From positions 1 to 9,600 of the forward strand of contig JBEDUI010000220.1 of assembly GCA_040414495.1 (NCBI GenBank): 9,600 nt of DNA. Reading direction: 5' to 3'. Under the pieces are notes generated by a model. That model saw only the letters and a program-made list of their open reading frames with translations, made no database searches and was not told the DNA's origin. Below are positions 1 through 5,386 of the stretch, in pieces. The translations under genes and the position numbers were made by a program. The stretch is from DATAVB01 sp040414495 (GTDB lineage: Bacteria; Actinomycetota; Actinomycetes; Mycobacteriales; QHCD01). Position 1 is the stretch's first letter, and the number at the start of each line of letters is the position of its first letter.

Positions 1-1203
1 CAGCGGTCGACGCGGCGGCGGCAGGACGTGCCGAACCTGCCTCGCCTGCCGGTCGCGAAACACACGATCGGCCGTACCTACACCGGATCTGACGGTAAGG
101 TCTGGCGGCCGTCGACGTTCCTGACCGTCACGATGGGCTCGTATGGGCCGGTTCTGGCCGACGGGACGCCGGCTGATCCGTCCACGTACGACTACCGGCG
201 CGCGGCGCTGGATGCCTTGCATATGCCGAAATTGTTCGACCGGCTGGTGCAGAACCTGCGGCGGGCCTGCGGTTTCTCGGTGCAGTACTTCGGCGTTGTC
301 GAACCACAAAAGCGGCTCGCTCCACACGTGCACGCCGCGATCCGGGGCACCATCCCGCGCAAGCTGCTCAAGCAGGTCATTGCCGCGACGTATCACCAGT
401 TGTGGTGGCCGGCCCACGACGAATTCGTTTACACGGCGGGGCATTGGCCGGTCTGGGATGAGGCCGGCGAGTGCTTCACCGACCCCGGCACCGGCGCGGC
501 GTTGCCGACCTGGGGTGAGACCCTGGCGGAAATCGATGATGACGACTCGATCGGGCCTGCGCACGTACTGCGTTTCGGATCGCAGGTCGACATTCAAGGC
601 CTGGTCGCCAACACCCCCGACTGTGACCGGCGGATCGGCTACCTGACCAAATACCTCGGCAAATCCATCTCCGAGGGCATCGGCGACAACGATCCGACCC
701 CATCACAGGCGGAGCACATCGACCGGCTGCACGACGAGGTGCGCTGGTTGCCGTGCTGCCCCGAGTGCCCCAACTGGCTCGCCTACGGCATCCAGCCGAA
801 GAACCCGAATGCGCGGATGCAACCGGGCTACTGCTCCCGCAAAGCCCACAAACGCGAAACCCTCGGTTGTGGCGGCCGCCGTGTTCTCGTCTCTCGCAAC
901 TGGACCGGCAAAACGCTGACCGAGCACCGGGCCGACCGACGCAACACGGTGCGGGAAACGCTGGCGGCGATCGGGATCGTGATGCACGACGGTTATTCGG
1001 CAACGGAAACCCGGCCCGATGGTGAGCCGCGGTACGACTGGCACCGCCTGGACCGCGATGACGAAGACCAGGTGTCCTACACCGCGATCATCGCCACCGC
1101 ACTGGCGAAACGACAACGCTGGCGCGCCGACTACGAACGCGCCAAACAAGCCGCCGCAACTAATTCGGCAACTGCCAACGACACCGCCCAACCGGCGGCA
1201 TAG
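1..1203 (+). CDS. repSA: RepSA-type plasmid/AICE replication initiator, 5' truncated by window edge
   Basis: The reading frame is open from base 1, so the N-terminus lies outside the window; the GTG at 28 is internal. 400 residues are visible. The sequence resembles RepSA of pSAM2-type actinomycete integrative elements, which nick one strand at the element origin to start rolling-circle replication. A histidine pair in PHVHAAIRG (codons near 325-333) fits the metal-binding HUH motif, and YLTKYLGK further on (tyrosines encoded at 640-642 and 652-654) fits the catalytic tyrosine region. A Cys-rich stretch (CCPEC, then GYCS, then LGCGG) follows and could bind zinc. The C-terminus is Ala/Thr-rich and low in complexity. 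The stop is 16 bp before the excisionase-like gene, giving a compact rep-xis-int unit. The missing part would be expected to carry the N-terminal Cys-containing segment of the family. The family assignment is from memory of RepSA proteins and is fairly secure; the nicking tyrosine is inferred. Confidence 0.87.
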   Translation, partial: QRSTRRRQDVPNLPRLPVAKHTIGRTYTGSDGKVWRPSTFLTVTMGSYGPVLADGTPADPSTYDYRRAALDALHMPKLFDRLVQNLRRACGFSVQYFGVVEPQKRLAPHVHAAIRGTIPRKLLKQVIAATYHQLWWPAHDEFVYTAGHWPVWDEAGECFTDPGTGAALPTWGETLAEIDDDDSIGPAHVLRFGSQVDIQGLVANTPDCDRRIGYLTKYLGKSISEGIGDNDPTPSQAEHIDRLHDEVRWLPCCPECPNWLAYGIQPKNPNARMQPGYCSRKAHKRETLGCGGRRVLVSRNWTGKTLTEHRADRRNTVRETLAAIGIVMHDGYSATETRPDGEPRYDWHRLDRDDEDQVSYTAIIATALAKRQRWRADYERAKQAAATNSATANDTAQPAA

Positions 1204-1219
1204 GGGACGGGGATTCGAG

Positions 1220-1438
1220 ATGGACAAAGACCTGCTGACCTGCGACGAAGCGGCGCAGCGCATGAAGATCAGCGCCCGGCAGATGCGGCGGTTGGTGGCT
1301 GAGCGCCGTATCGCTTTTCATCGTCTCGGCCGGTCTGTTCGCCTAGCACCGTCCGATCTGGACGCCTACGTCGCTGCCAGTCGAATTGAGCCGATCACGA
1401 TTGGCGATGTGCTGCGCGATCTCCGCGAGGTGGCCTAA
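1220..1438 (+). CDS. xis: Excisionase-like helix-turn-helix protein (Xis)
   Basis: This 72-residue protein starts at ATG 1220, preceded by a purine-rich GGGGACGGGG that can act as ribosome binding site. Residues 5-55 form a MerR/excisionase-type winged helix: LLTCDEAAQRMKISARQMRR carries the helix-turn-helix, and RIAFHRLGRSVRLAPSDLDAY gives the wing and the closing helix. The family includes the recombination directionality factors of pSAM2-like elements, which bind near the attachment site and steer the integrase towards excision. The position between rep and int is the usual one for xis in these elements. The stop TAA (1436-1438) shares its last A with the integrase ATG, so translation is probably coupled. 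A longer frame reaching back to 1019 exists but overlaps rep and is not a credible start. Small HTH proteins of this fold can also be ordinary regulators; the context decides for Xis. Confidence 0.85.
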   Translation: MDKDLLTCDEAAQRMKISARQMRRLVAERRIAFHRLGRSVRLAPSDLDAYVAASRIEPITIGDVLRDLREVA

Positions 1439-2607
1439 TGCCGAATCGAGCCGGCCATCGGCGCTTTGGAACCGTCCGACAGCGCCAGTCGGGGCGTTGG
1501 CAGGCGAGGTATCCGGGCCCGGATGGTCAACTGCGCTCGGCCCCGGAGACATTCGCGCGGAAGAAAGACGCTGAGCGCTACCTGAGCCTCGTTGAGGCGG
1601 CGATGGCGAGGGGGGAGTGGACCGATCCAGCCCGGGCGCGGATTCGGCTTCAGGATTACGCGGAACGCTGGATAGAGCAGCGTGCTGGCCTGCGTCCTCG
1701 GACTGTTCAGCTCTACCGGTGGACGCTCAAACGGCACATCACTCCGTACCTGGGCGGCGTGCTGCTTGGCAACCTGGAGACCTCGCTGATCCGTGAGTGG
1801 CGGAGCAAGCTGCTTGCCGAGGGCGTCTCGCCGGGAATGGTCGCCAAGGCGTATCGACTACTTCGGGCCGTGTTGTGGACGGCCGTACGCGAAGACGAAC
1901 TGCTGCCCCGTAACCCGTGTCGTATCCCTGGTGCTGACAAGGAGTCACCCGACGAGCGGCCAGTCCTCACGATGGATGAGGTCGGCCAGCTAGCTGCTGC
2001 AGTCCCAGAACGGTACGCGGTGATGGTCCTGGTGACGGTGTTCGCGAGCTTGCGCTTTGGCGAGGTCGCTGCTCTGGAACGTCAAGACATCGACCTGGAC
2101 GCGGCGACGATCCGGGTTCGTCAGCAGTTGTTGGAGATCACCGGTCAGGGCCTCGTGCTCGGCCCGCCCAAGTCACGCGCCGGTCGGCGGTCTGTTGCGA
2201 TCCCGACCCGTGTTGTGGGTCGCCTGCGGGCCCACTTGGACACTTACGTTGGCAACGACCGGAGCGCCTTGGTGTTCACCGGGCCACTGGGCGCACCGAT
2301 CCGGCGGGGTAACTTCAACAAGCTGGCTCGCTGGCACGACGCGGTTGCCTCGATCGGCCGGCCGGGGCTGCACTTTCATGATCTGCGGCATACGGGCAAC
2401 ATGCTCGCGGCGGCTAGCAAGGCCAGCACACGGGACCTGATGACGCGCATGGGGCACGACTCGATGGCTGCGGCGCTGATCTACCAGCACGCCAGCCGGG
2501 AGGCGGACCGGGCCATCGCTGATCATCTGGACGCTGCGTTCGGTGTTGACGACCAGGCCGACGACGACACTGACGGCGCGCCAGAGTCGGGAGTGCCGGC
2601 TAGCTAA
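1438..2607 (+). CDS. int: Tyrosine site-specific integrase of the integrated element
   Basis: This 389-residue tyrosine recombinase inserts and excises the element by strand exchange at a tRNA gene. The N-terminal ~65 residues, with a GRWQARYPGPDG motif, form the arm-binding domain. Residues ~70-165 form the SAM-like core-binding domain. The catalytic domain follows with all expected residues: R206 in SLRFGE, K245 in PPKSRAGRR, H314 and R317 in HDLRH, H340 in MGH, and the nucleophile Y349 in ALIYQHAS. The C-terminus is an acidic tail. The length is typical of the family, and no residue is missing, so the enzyme looks functional. The ATG overlaps the xis stop by one base. The gene points at tRNA-Gly, whose 3' end is about 90 bp beyond the stop, the standard layout for an element integrated in a tRNA. 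Codon choice is less strictly GC-ending than in the dcd and late dnaK genes. Confidence 0.96.
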   Translation: MPNRAGHRRFGTVRQRQSGRWQARYPGPDGQLRSAPETFARKKDAERYLSLVEAAMARGEWTDPARARIRLQDYAERWIEQRAGLRPRTVQLYRWTLKRHITPYLGGVLLGNLETSLIREWRSKLLAEGVSPGMVAKAYRLLRAVLWTAVREDELLPRNPCRIPGADKESPDERPVLTMDEVGQLAAAVPERYAVMVLVTVFASLRFGEVAALERQDIDLDAATIRVRQQLLEITGQGLVLGPPKSRAGRRSVAIPTRVVGRLRAHLDTYVGNDRSALVFTGPLGAPIRRGNFNKLARWHDAVASIGRPGLHFHDLRHTGNMLAAASKASTRDLMTRMGHDSMAAALIYQHASREADRAIADHLDAAFGVDDQADDDTDGAPESGVPAS

Positions 2608-2624
2608 TGGCCCGTTAATGGCCC
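2605..2624. repeat. Tandem 9-bp direct repeats after int, candidate integrase arm sites
   Basis: TAATGGCCC occurs at 2605-2613 and again at 2616-2624, so the copies are 11 bp apart, about one helical turn. The first copy includes the int stop codon. Short direct repeats next to the crossover region are typical of arm-type binding sites of tyrosine integrases. The repeats are directly visible; the function is inferred. Confidence 0.5.
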
Positions 2625-2647
2625 ACGGGAGCGTTCCGGGCCGGATG

Positions 2648-2695
2648 CACGAAACCCCGGGCGAGGTGATACACCCTCTGACCTGGGGTTTCGTG
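2648..2695 (-). terminator. Long hairpin between int and tRNA-Gly, likely bidirectional terminator
   Basis: An exact 11-bp inverted repeat, CACGAAACCCC at 2648-2658 and GGGGTTTCGTG at 2685-2695, encloses a 26-base loop. The loop contains a smaller GGTG/CACC stem (2665-2668 with 2672-2675). Read from the tRNA side, the stem begins two bases after the encoded CCA, so it would end the tRNA transcript; read from the other side it would stop int transcription. There is no clear T-tract, as is common in high-GC actinobacteria. Confidence 0.6.
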
Positions 2696-2697
2696 TG

Positions 2698-2741
2698 TGG
2701 AGCGGGTGACGGGAATCGAACCCGCACTGTCAGCTTGGGAA
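2698..2741. other. Candidate attachment site (attL/attR) in the 3' half of tRNA-Gly
   Basis: The integrase gene faces the 3' end of this intact tRNA gene, and tyrosine integrases of pSAM2-like elements usually recombine within the 3' half of a tRNA, between the anticodon loop and the 3' end. The exact core cannot be defined because the second copy, expected at the other end of the element, is outside the window. The boundaries given run from the encoded CCA to the anticodon loop and are an estimate. Confidence 0.45.
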
Positions 2742-2771
2742 GCTGATGTTCTGCCATTGAACTACACCCGC
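2698..2771 (-). tRNA. tRNA-Gly, anticodon CCC
   Basis: On the - strand the gene starts with GCGGGTG at 2771 and ends with CACCCGCT at 2701, followed by an encoded CCA (2698-2700). The acceptor stem pairs over 7 bp. The D-loop region has GTTCAATGGCAGAAC. The anticodon stem TCAGC/GCTGA encloses the loop TTCCCAA, giving anticodon CCC (2737-2739), which reads GGG glycine codons. The T-arm is GCGGG-TTCGATT-CCCGT. All arms are intact, so the gene should be functional despite the element integrated at its 3' side. Confidence 0.97.
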
Positions 2772-2780
2772 AGCGCGATC

Positions 2781-2786
2781 ATCGTA
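2781..2786 (-). promoter_or_regulatory. Candidate -10 box of tRNA-Gly
   Basis: On the - strand TACGAT lies nine bases before the first base of the tRNA, a good fit to the housekeeping-sigma -10 consensus of actinobacteria. No convincing -35 box is visible 16-18 bp upstream. Confidence 0.4.
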
Positions 2787-2828
2787 GCGTGCCGGCGCGG
2801 CTCATGGGTGCCGGGTCCGCCGCAGCCC

Positions 2829-2865
2829 GTCCGGTCCGGCCGCCCCCGACTCGGCCGGACCGGAC
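2829..2865 (-). terminator. Strong GC-rich hairpin terminator after the serine hydrolase gene
   Basis: GTCCGGTCCGGCCG (2829-2842) and its exact reverse complement (2852-2865) form a 14-bp perfect stem with a 9-base loop. It starts 12 bp beyond the TGA of the - strand serine hydrolase gene and lies before the tRNA promoter, so it should keep hydrolase transcripts out of the tRNA gene. It lacks a T-tract, as is usual in high-GC actinobacteria. Confidence 0.75.
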
Positions 2866-2877
2866 TGCCCGTCTCCC

Positions 2878-3939
2878 TCACCCGGTCTGCAGGACGGCCT
2901 TCACCAGGTCCAGGGTCTTACGCGTGGCCGCGACGAAGGCGCTCAACGTCGCGGGGTCGGTCAGCGCGTTCGAGTACCAGTTGATCGTGATGCAGAAATA
3001 GACCCACCTGTCGTCGAAGAACATGCCACCCGGTACGCAGACCGCGTGGAAACCGGGCACGTCGATGCTGCCGCCTTTGACGAATGCGGTCACACCCAAC
3101 GGCAACGGAACCAGCCAAATCGCATCGCCCATCGCGAGAATCCGCCGGAATTCATCCAGTGTCTCGCTGTGACTGAAGAACCGGCCTTGCAACGCGCGGG
3201 AATAGTACGAAACCAGGTCATCGGCGGAGGACGCCAGAGTCTCCACATTGTTCAGTGGGGAATTGACAATCGGCGTGTTGTTTTCTTCGGCCGCGACCAC
3301 TTCGTCCCAGGTGAACGTCTTGTAGTCCTTCGCGCCGAGCAGATAACCGAAGAAAACGCGCGTGCTGTCCGGAATCGACGTCTTGGTCAATCCGGCCCTG
3401 GCGATGAACTTCCGTACGTTGTCGGGGCCGACGAGCTTCAACGCCATGTCGGTGGCCGTGTTGTCGCTGTGCAGAATCATCGCCTCGAGGGCAGTACGTT
3501 CGCTGACCGTGCCGGAGAGGTTCGGCGGATTGAACGTCGCGCTGTCCAGTGACCACACCGATTCGTTCAACGGCAGCATTTCGCTGGTAATAGTCGAAAC
3601 CACGTCCGGCGAGTCGGCCGTACGCAGCGCCTCGGCCAGTACGAACGTCTTGAACGCGCTTCCGACGAATAGCTGTCGGTCGGAGTTGATCGCGATGTGA
3701 AGGCCGTGATCGCCGTGCGCGCCCGGTGCGACGATCTTGACCGATATCTCGCCCGGTAGGTCAGCGAAAATATTCCGTACGGTCGCAGCCGAGAGCTTCT
3801 GTCTCCTGCGCACGCCGAGGTTTATCACTGCGGCCTGCGCAATCGGAGGCGCTGCCAACGGAACCGCGCTCAACGCGACGGCCGCCCCGGTTGCCGTCAT
3901 AAATCGTCGTCGAGTAGCCGAACCGGCTAACTGATTCAT
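2878..3939 (-). CDS. Tat-exported serine hydrolase of the class A beta-lactamase fold
   Basis: This 353-residue protein starts at an ATG with GGGGGA about ten bases upstream. Residues 1-36 are a twin-arginine signal peptide: TRRRFM at 9-14, a hydrophobic stretch, and a likely cleavage after AQA at 36, so the enzyme is exported folded through the Tat system. The serine-hydrolase motifs appear in order: SAFK with nucleophile S94 and K97, SDN at 158-160, and KGG at 288-290 in place of KTG. The class A ExxLN motif that holds the deacylating glutamate is not seen where expected (~36 residues after SDN; the sequence there is PDSTRVFFGYLLG). The SDN-KGG interval is about 26 residues longer than in typical class A enzymes. 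The protein may therefore be a DD-peptidase- or esterase-like hydrolase, or a weak or unusual beta-lactamase. It is transcribed away from dcd and ends at a strong hairpin. Confidence 0.85.
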   Translation of the reverse strand: MNQLAGSATRRRFMTATGAAVALSAVPLAAPPIAQAAVINLGVRRRQKLSAATVRNIFADLPGEISVKIVAPGAHGDHGLHIAINSDRQLFVGSAFKTFVLAEALRTADSPDVVSTITSEMLPLNESVWSLDSATFNPPNLSGTVSERTALEAMILHSDNTATDMALKLVGPDNVRKFIARAGLTKTSIPDSTRVFFGYLLGAKDYKTFTWDEVVAAEENNTPIVNSPLNNVETLASSADDLVSYYSRALQGRFFSHSETLDEFRRILAMGDAIWLVPLPLGVTAFVKGGSIDVPGFHAVCVPGGMFFDDRWVYFCITINWYSNALTDPATLSAFVAATRKTLDLVKAVLQTG

Positions 3940-3977
3940 GTTATTGATTCCCCCGAAACCGATTAATCTCGGACGTT

Positions 3978-3998
3978 CAGCCGACTGTTTTTCGGCTG
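3978..3998. repeat. Inverted repeat in the leader of the serine hydrolase gene
   Basis: CAGCCGA (3978-3984) and TCGGCTG (3992-3998) form a 7-bp stem with a 7-base loop, about 40 bp upstream of the hydrolase ATG on the - strand. With the proposed promoter at 4012-4040, the hairpin would sit near the start of the mRNA. It could equally be an operator. No repressor gene is beside it. Confidence 0.45.
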
Positions 3999-4011
3999 TG
4001 TGGCAACGGAT

Positions 4012-4040
4012 ATTCTGTCCTTAGCGTCGAAATGGCACAA
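4012..4040 (-). promoter_or_regulatory. Candidate promoter of the serine hydrolase gene
   Basis: On the - strand TTGTGC (4035-4040) and CAGAAT (4012-4017) are separated by 17 bp, each a partial match to the housekeeping -35 and -10 boxes. The stretch 3940-4232 between the two divergent genes is visibly richer in A and T than its surroundings. Apart from this promoter, the inverted repeat at 3978-3998 and the dcd upstream signals, I see nothing else in it. Confidence 0.3.
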
Positions 4041-4197
4041 CCGGACTGGTGAAATTAATTCTGGGCGTTGAGTCCATTAAGGAAACGAAATTCCACTATT
4101 GAGCGCAGTATTGCCGGCCCGGGGACTTGGCCGTTCAGTGAATGCACCGCGACGTCTGGCCGACCGGTCCCCATCACATGCGCGAACGCCTCGAACC

Positions 4198-4225
4198 GGA
4201 CCAAGGTCCCTCGAACAGGTAGAGT
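4198..4225 (+). promoter_or_regulatory. Palindrome and candidate -10 box directly upstream of dcd
   Basis: GGACC-AA-GGTCC (4198-4209) is a perfect palindrome around two bases. TAGAGT (4220-4225) lies seven bases before the dcd GTG, the spacing typical of leaderless actinobacterial genes. The overlapping AGGTAGAG could instead serve as a ribosome binding site. Only sequence fit supports this. Confidence 0.3.
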
Positions 4226-4232
4226 CGCGTCC

Positions 4233-4811
4233 GTGCTGCTCTCCGACCGCGATTTGCGCGCCGAGATCGAGTCAGGCCGGCTCGGTCTCGACCCGTACGA
4301 GCCTGAACTCATCCAGCCTTCCAGCATCGACGTGCGCTTGGACCGGTACTTCCGGGTCTTCAACAACCAGCAGTACACGCACATCGACCCGGCCACCCAG
4401 CAGGACGACCTCACCATGCTGGTCGAGCCCAAGGGCGACGACCCGTTTGTGCTGCACCCGGGCGAGTTCGTACTCGGCTCGACGCTGGAGGTCGTGACCC
4501 TGCCCGACGACCTCGCCGGTCGGCTCGAGGGCAAGTCCAGCCTCGGCCGCCTCGGCTTGCAGACCCACTCCACCGCGGGCTTCATCGACCCTGGCTTCAC
4601 CGGGCACATCACGCTGGAGTTCTCCAACGTCGCCAGCCTGCCGATCACGCTCTGGCCGGGCATGCGAATCGGTCAGCTGGGTGCGTTCCGGCTCTCCACG
4701 CCGGCCGAGCATCCGTACGGATCGGAGATCTACGGCTCCCGGTACCAGGGGCAGCGCGGCCCGACACCGTCGCGGTCCTGGCAGAACTTCCGCCGCTGGC
4801 CGACCCGCTAA
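4233..4811 (+). CDS. dcd: dCTP deaminase (probably bifunctional dCTP deaminase/dUTPase)
   Basis: This 192-residue cytosolic enzyme deaminates dCTP to dUTP. The actinobacterial form, as studied in M. tuberculosis, also hydrolyses dUTP to dUMP for thymidylate synthesis. The GTG at 4233 gives MLLSDRDLRAEIESGRLGLD, the standard family start and a family-typical length. The upstream in-frame extension from 4068 has no family resemblance. Visible motifs are QPSSIDVRLD (28-37), the phosphate-binding EGKSSLGRLGL (99-109, with S102, S103 and R106), and HSTAGFIDPGFTGHITLEF (112-130), with E129 as the catalytic glutamate. The C-terminal lid is SRYQGQRGPTPSRS. The final tryptophan-rich tail (SWQNFRRW) is close to that of other actinobacterial enzymes. 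The gene diverges from the serine hydrolase gene, and its stop overlaps the stop of the convergent membrane-protein gene by 4 bp. Confidence 0.97.
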   Translation: MLLSDRDLRAEIESGRLGLDPYEPELIQPSSIDVRLDRYFRVFNNQQYTHIDPATQQDDLTMLVEPKGDDPFVLHPGEFVLGSTLEVVTLPDDLAGRLEGKSSLGRLGLQTHSTAGFIDPGFTGHITLEFSNVASLPITLWPGMRIGQLGAFRLSTPAEHPYGSEIYGSRYQGQRGPTPSRSWQNFRRWPTR

Positions 4812-5365
4812 CGCGTTACCTGCAGCTTGGCCTGCGCGACGAGCTGGAACGTCTGGTTCGTCCGGTGGTACAGCTTCACGGTGTGCTGACCGGTACGGTC
4901 CGGGGCCTGGAACGTGCTGTGCACCAGGCAACCGGACATTGTGAACGGGCCGCTGCCGGCGGTGCCGCCATTGACGGTGAGCCGGTTCTTGTCGTCGACC
5001 GCCTTCGGCGTGCCGTCGATGACCAGTGCGTACTTCCCACTGGTCGGACCGGTCCCGGCCCAGTCGACCGAGCCGCCGTGCGGCGCCGTGCTCACGCCGA
5101 GCCTGATCGCCGGGGTCGTGCAGCTCTTGGCGATGTGCACGCCGGGCGGGTGGCGCAGCGCCTGGAACCCGCCCACGATCGCGACGACGAGCAGCAGCAC
5201 CAGCAGCCACTTGCCGGGTCGCCGGTAGCGCGGCTGGTCGATCCGGGCCAGCGACTGCTCGTCACCGATGTCGTAGGCGAAGGCGCGTTGCCGTCGCCGC
5301 GTCGCTTCGGCGAGTTCGGGATCGCGCCCGTCCATGCGGCGTCCGCCGCCGAACAGTGAGCTCAC
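4808..5365 (-). CDS. Single-pass membrane protein of unknown function
   Basis: I do not recognise the family. With the GTG start at 5365 it has 185 residues. Residues 1-50 are charged and presumably cytosolic, rich in Arg (ATRRRQRAFAYD, then QPRYRRPGK). Residues 52-69 (KWLLVLLLVVAIVGGFQAL region) form one transmembrane helix. The remaining ~115 residues should face outward and look beta-rich, with repeated Gly/Thr/Ser and two cysteines (C82, C146) that could form a disulphide. An alternative ATG at 5335, preceded by GGCGGA, would remove ten residues and has the better ribosome binding site. The gene starts 21 bp after the stop of the iron-sulphur oxidoreductase, so the two are probably co-transcribed. 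Its stop overlaps the dcd stop by 4 bp on the opposite strand. Codon use matches its neighbours, supporting a real gene. Confidence 0.8.
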   Translation of the reverse strand: MSSLFGGGRRMDGRDPELAEATRRRQRAFAYDIGDEQSLARIDQPRYRRPGKWLLVLLLVVAIVGGFQALRHPPGVHIAKSCTTPAIRLGVSTAPHGGSVDWAGTGPTSGKYALVIDGTPKAVDDKNRLTVNGGTAGSGPFTMSGCLVHSTFQAPDRTGQHTVKLYHRTNQTFQLVAQAKLQVTR

Positions 5366-5386
5366 AACGTCAGTGTGCCTGACCGC

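Noticed and set aside
28..30. GTG at 28 as the true start of the replication initiator
   Set aside because: The frame is open to base 1 and the residues before it fit the family (basic TRRRQ stretch); known family members have a substantial domain before this point.
703..1263. Antisense frames opposite rep (also 476-1003)
   Set aside because: The composition is that of shadow frames, and the + strand protein carries the family motifs.
2173..2757. A 194-codon - strand frame running from inside int through the tRNA
   Set aside because: It reads through a tRNA gene and antisense to the integrase catalytic domain; no coding signature.
4068..4232. In-frame N-terminal extension of dcd starting at 4068
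   Set aside because: The extension has no similarity to the family, lies in the AT-richer intergenic region, and the GTG at 4233 gives the standard dCTP deaminase start and length.
4272..5210. A 312-codon - strand frame spanning dcd and the membrane-protein gene
   Set aside because: It is extremely Arg/Gly/Ala-rich, covers two well-supported genes in other frames, and shows no domain.
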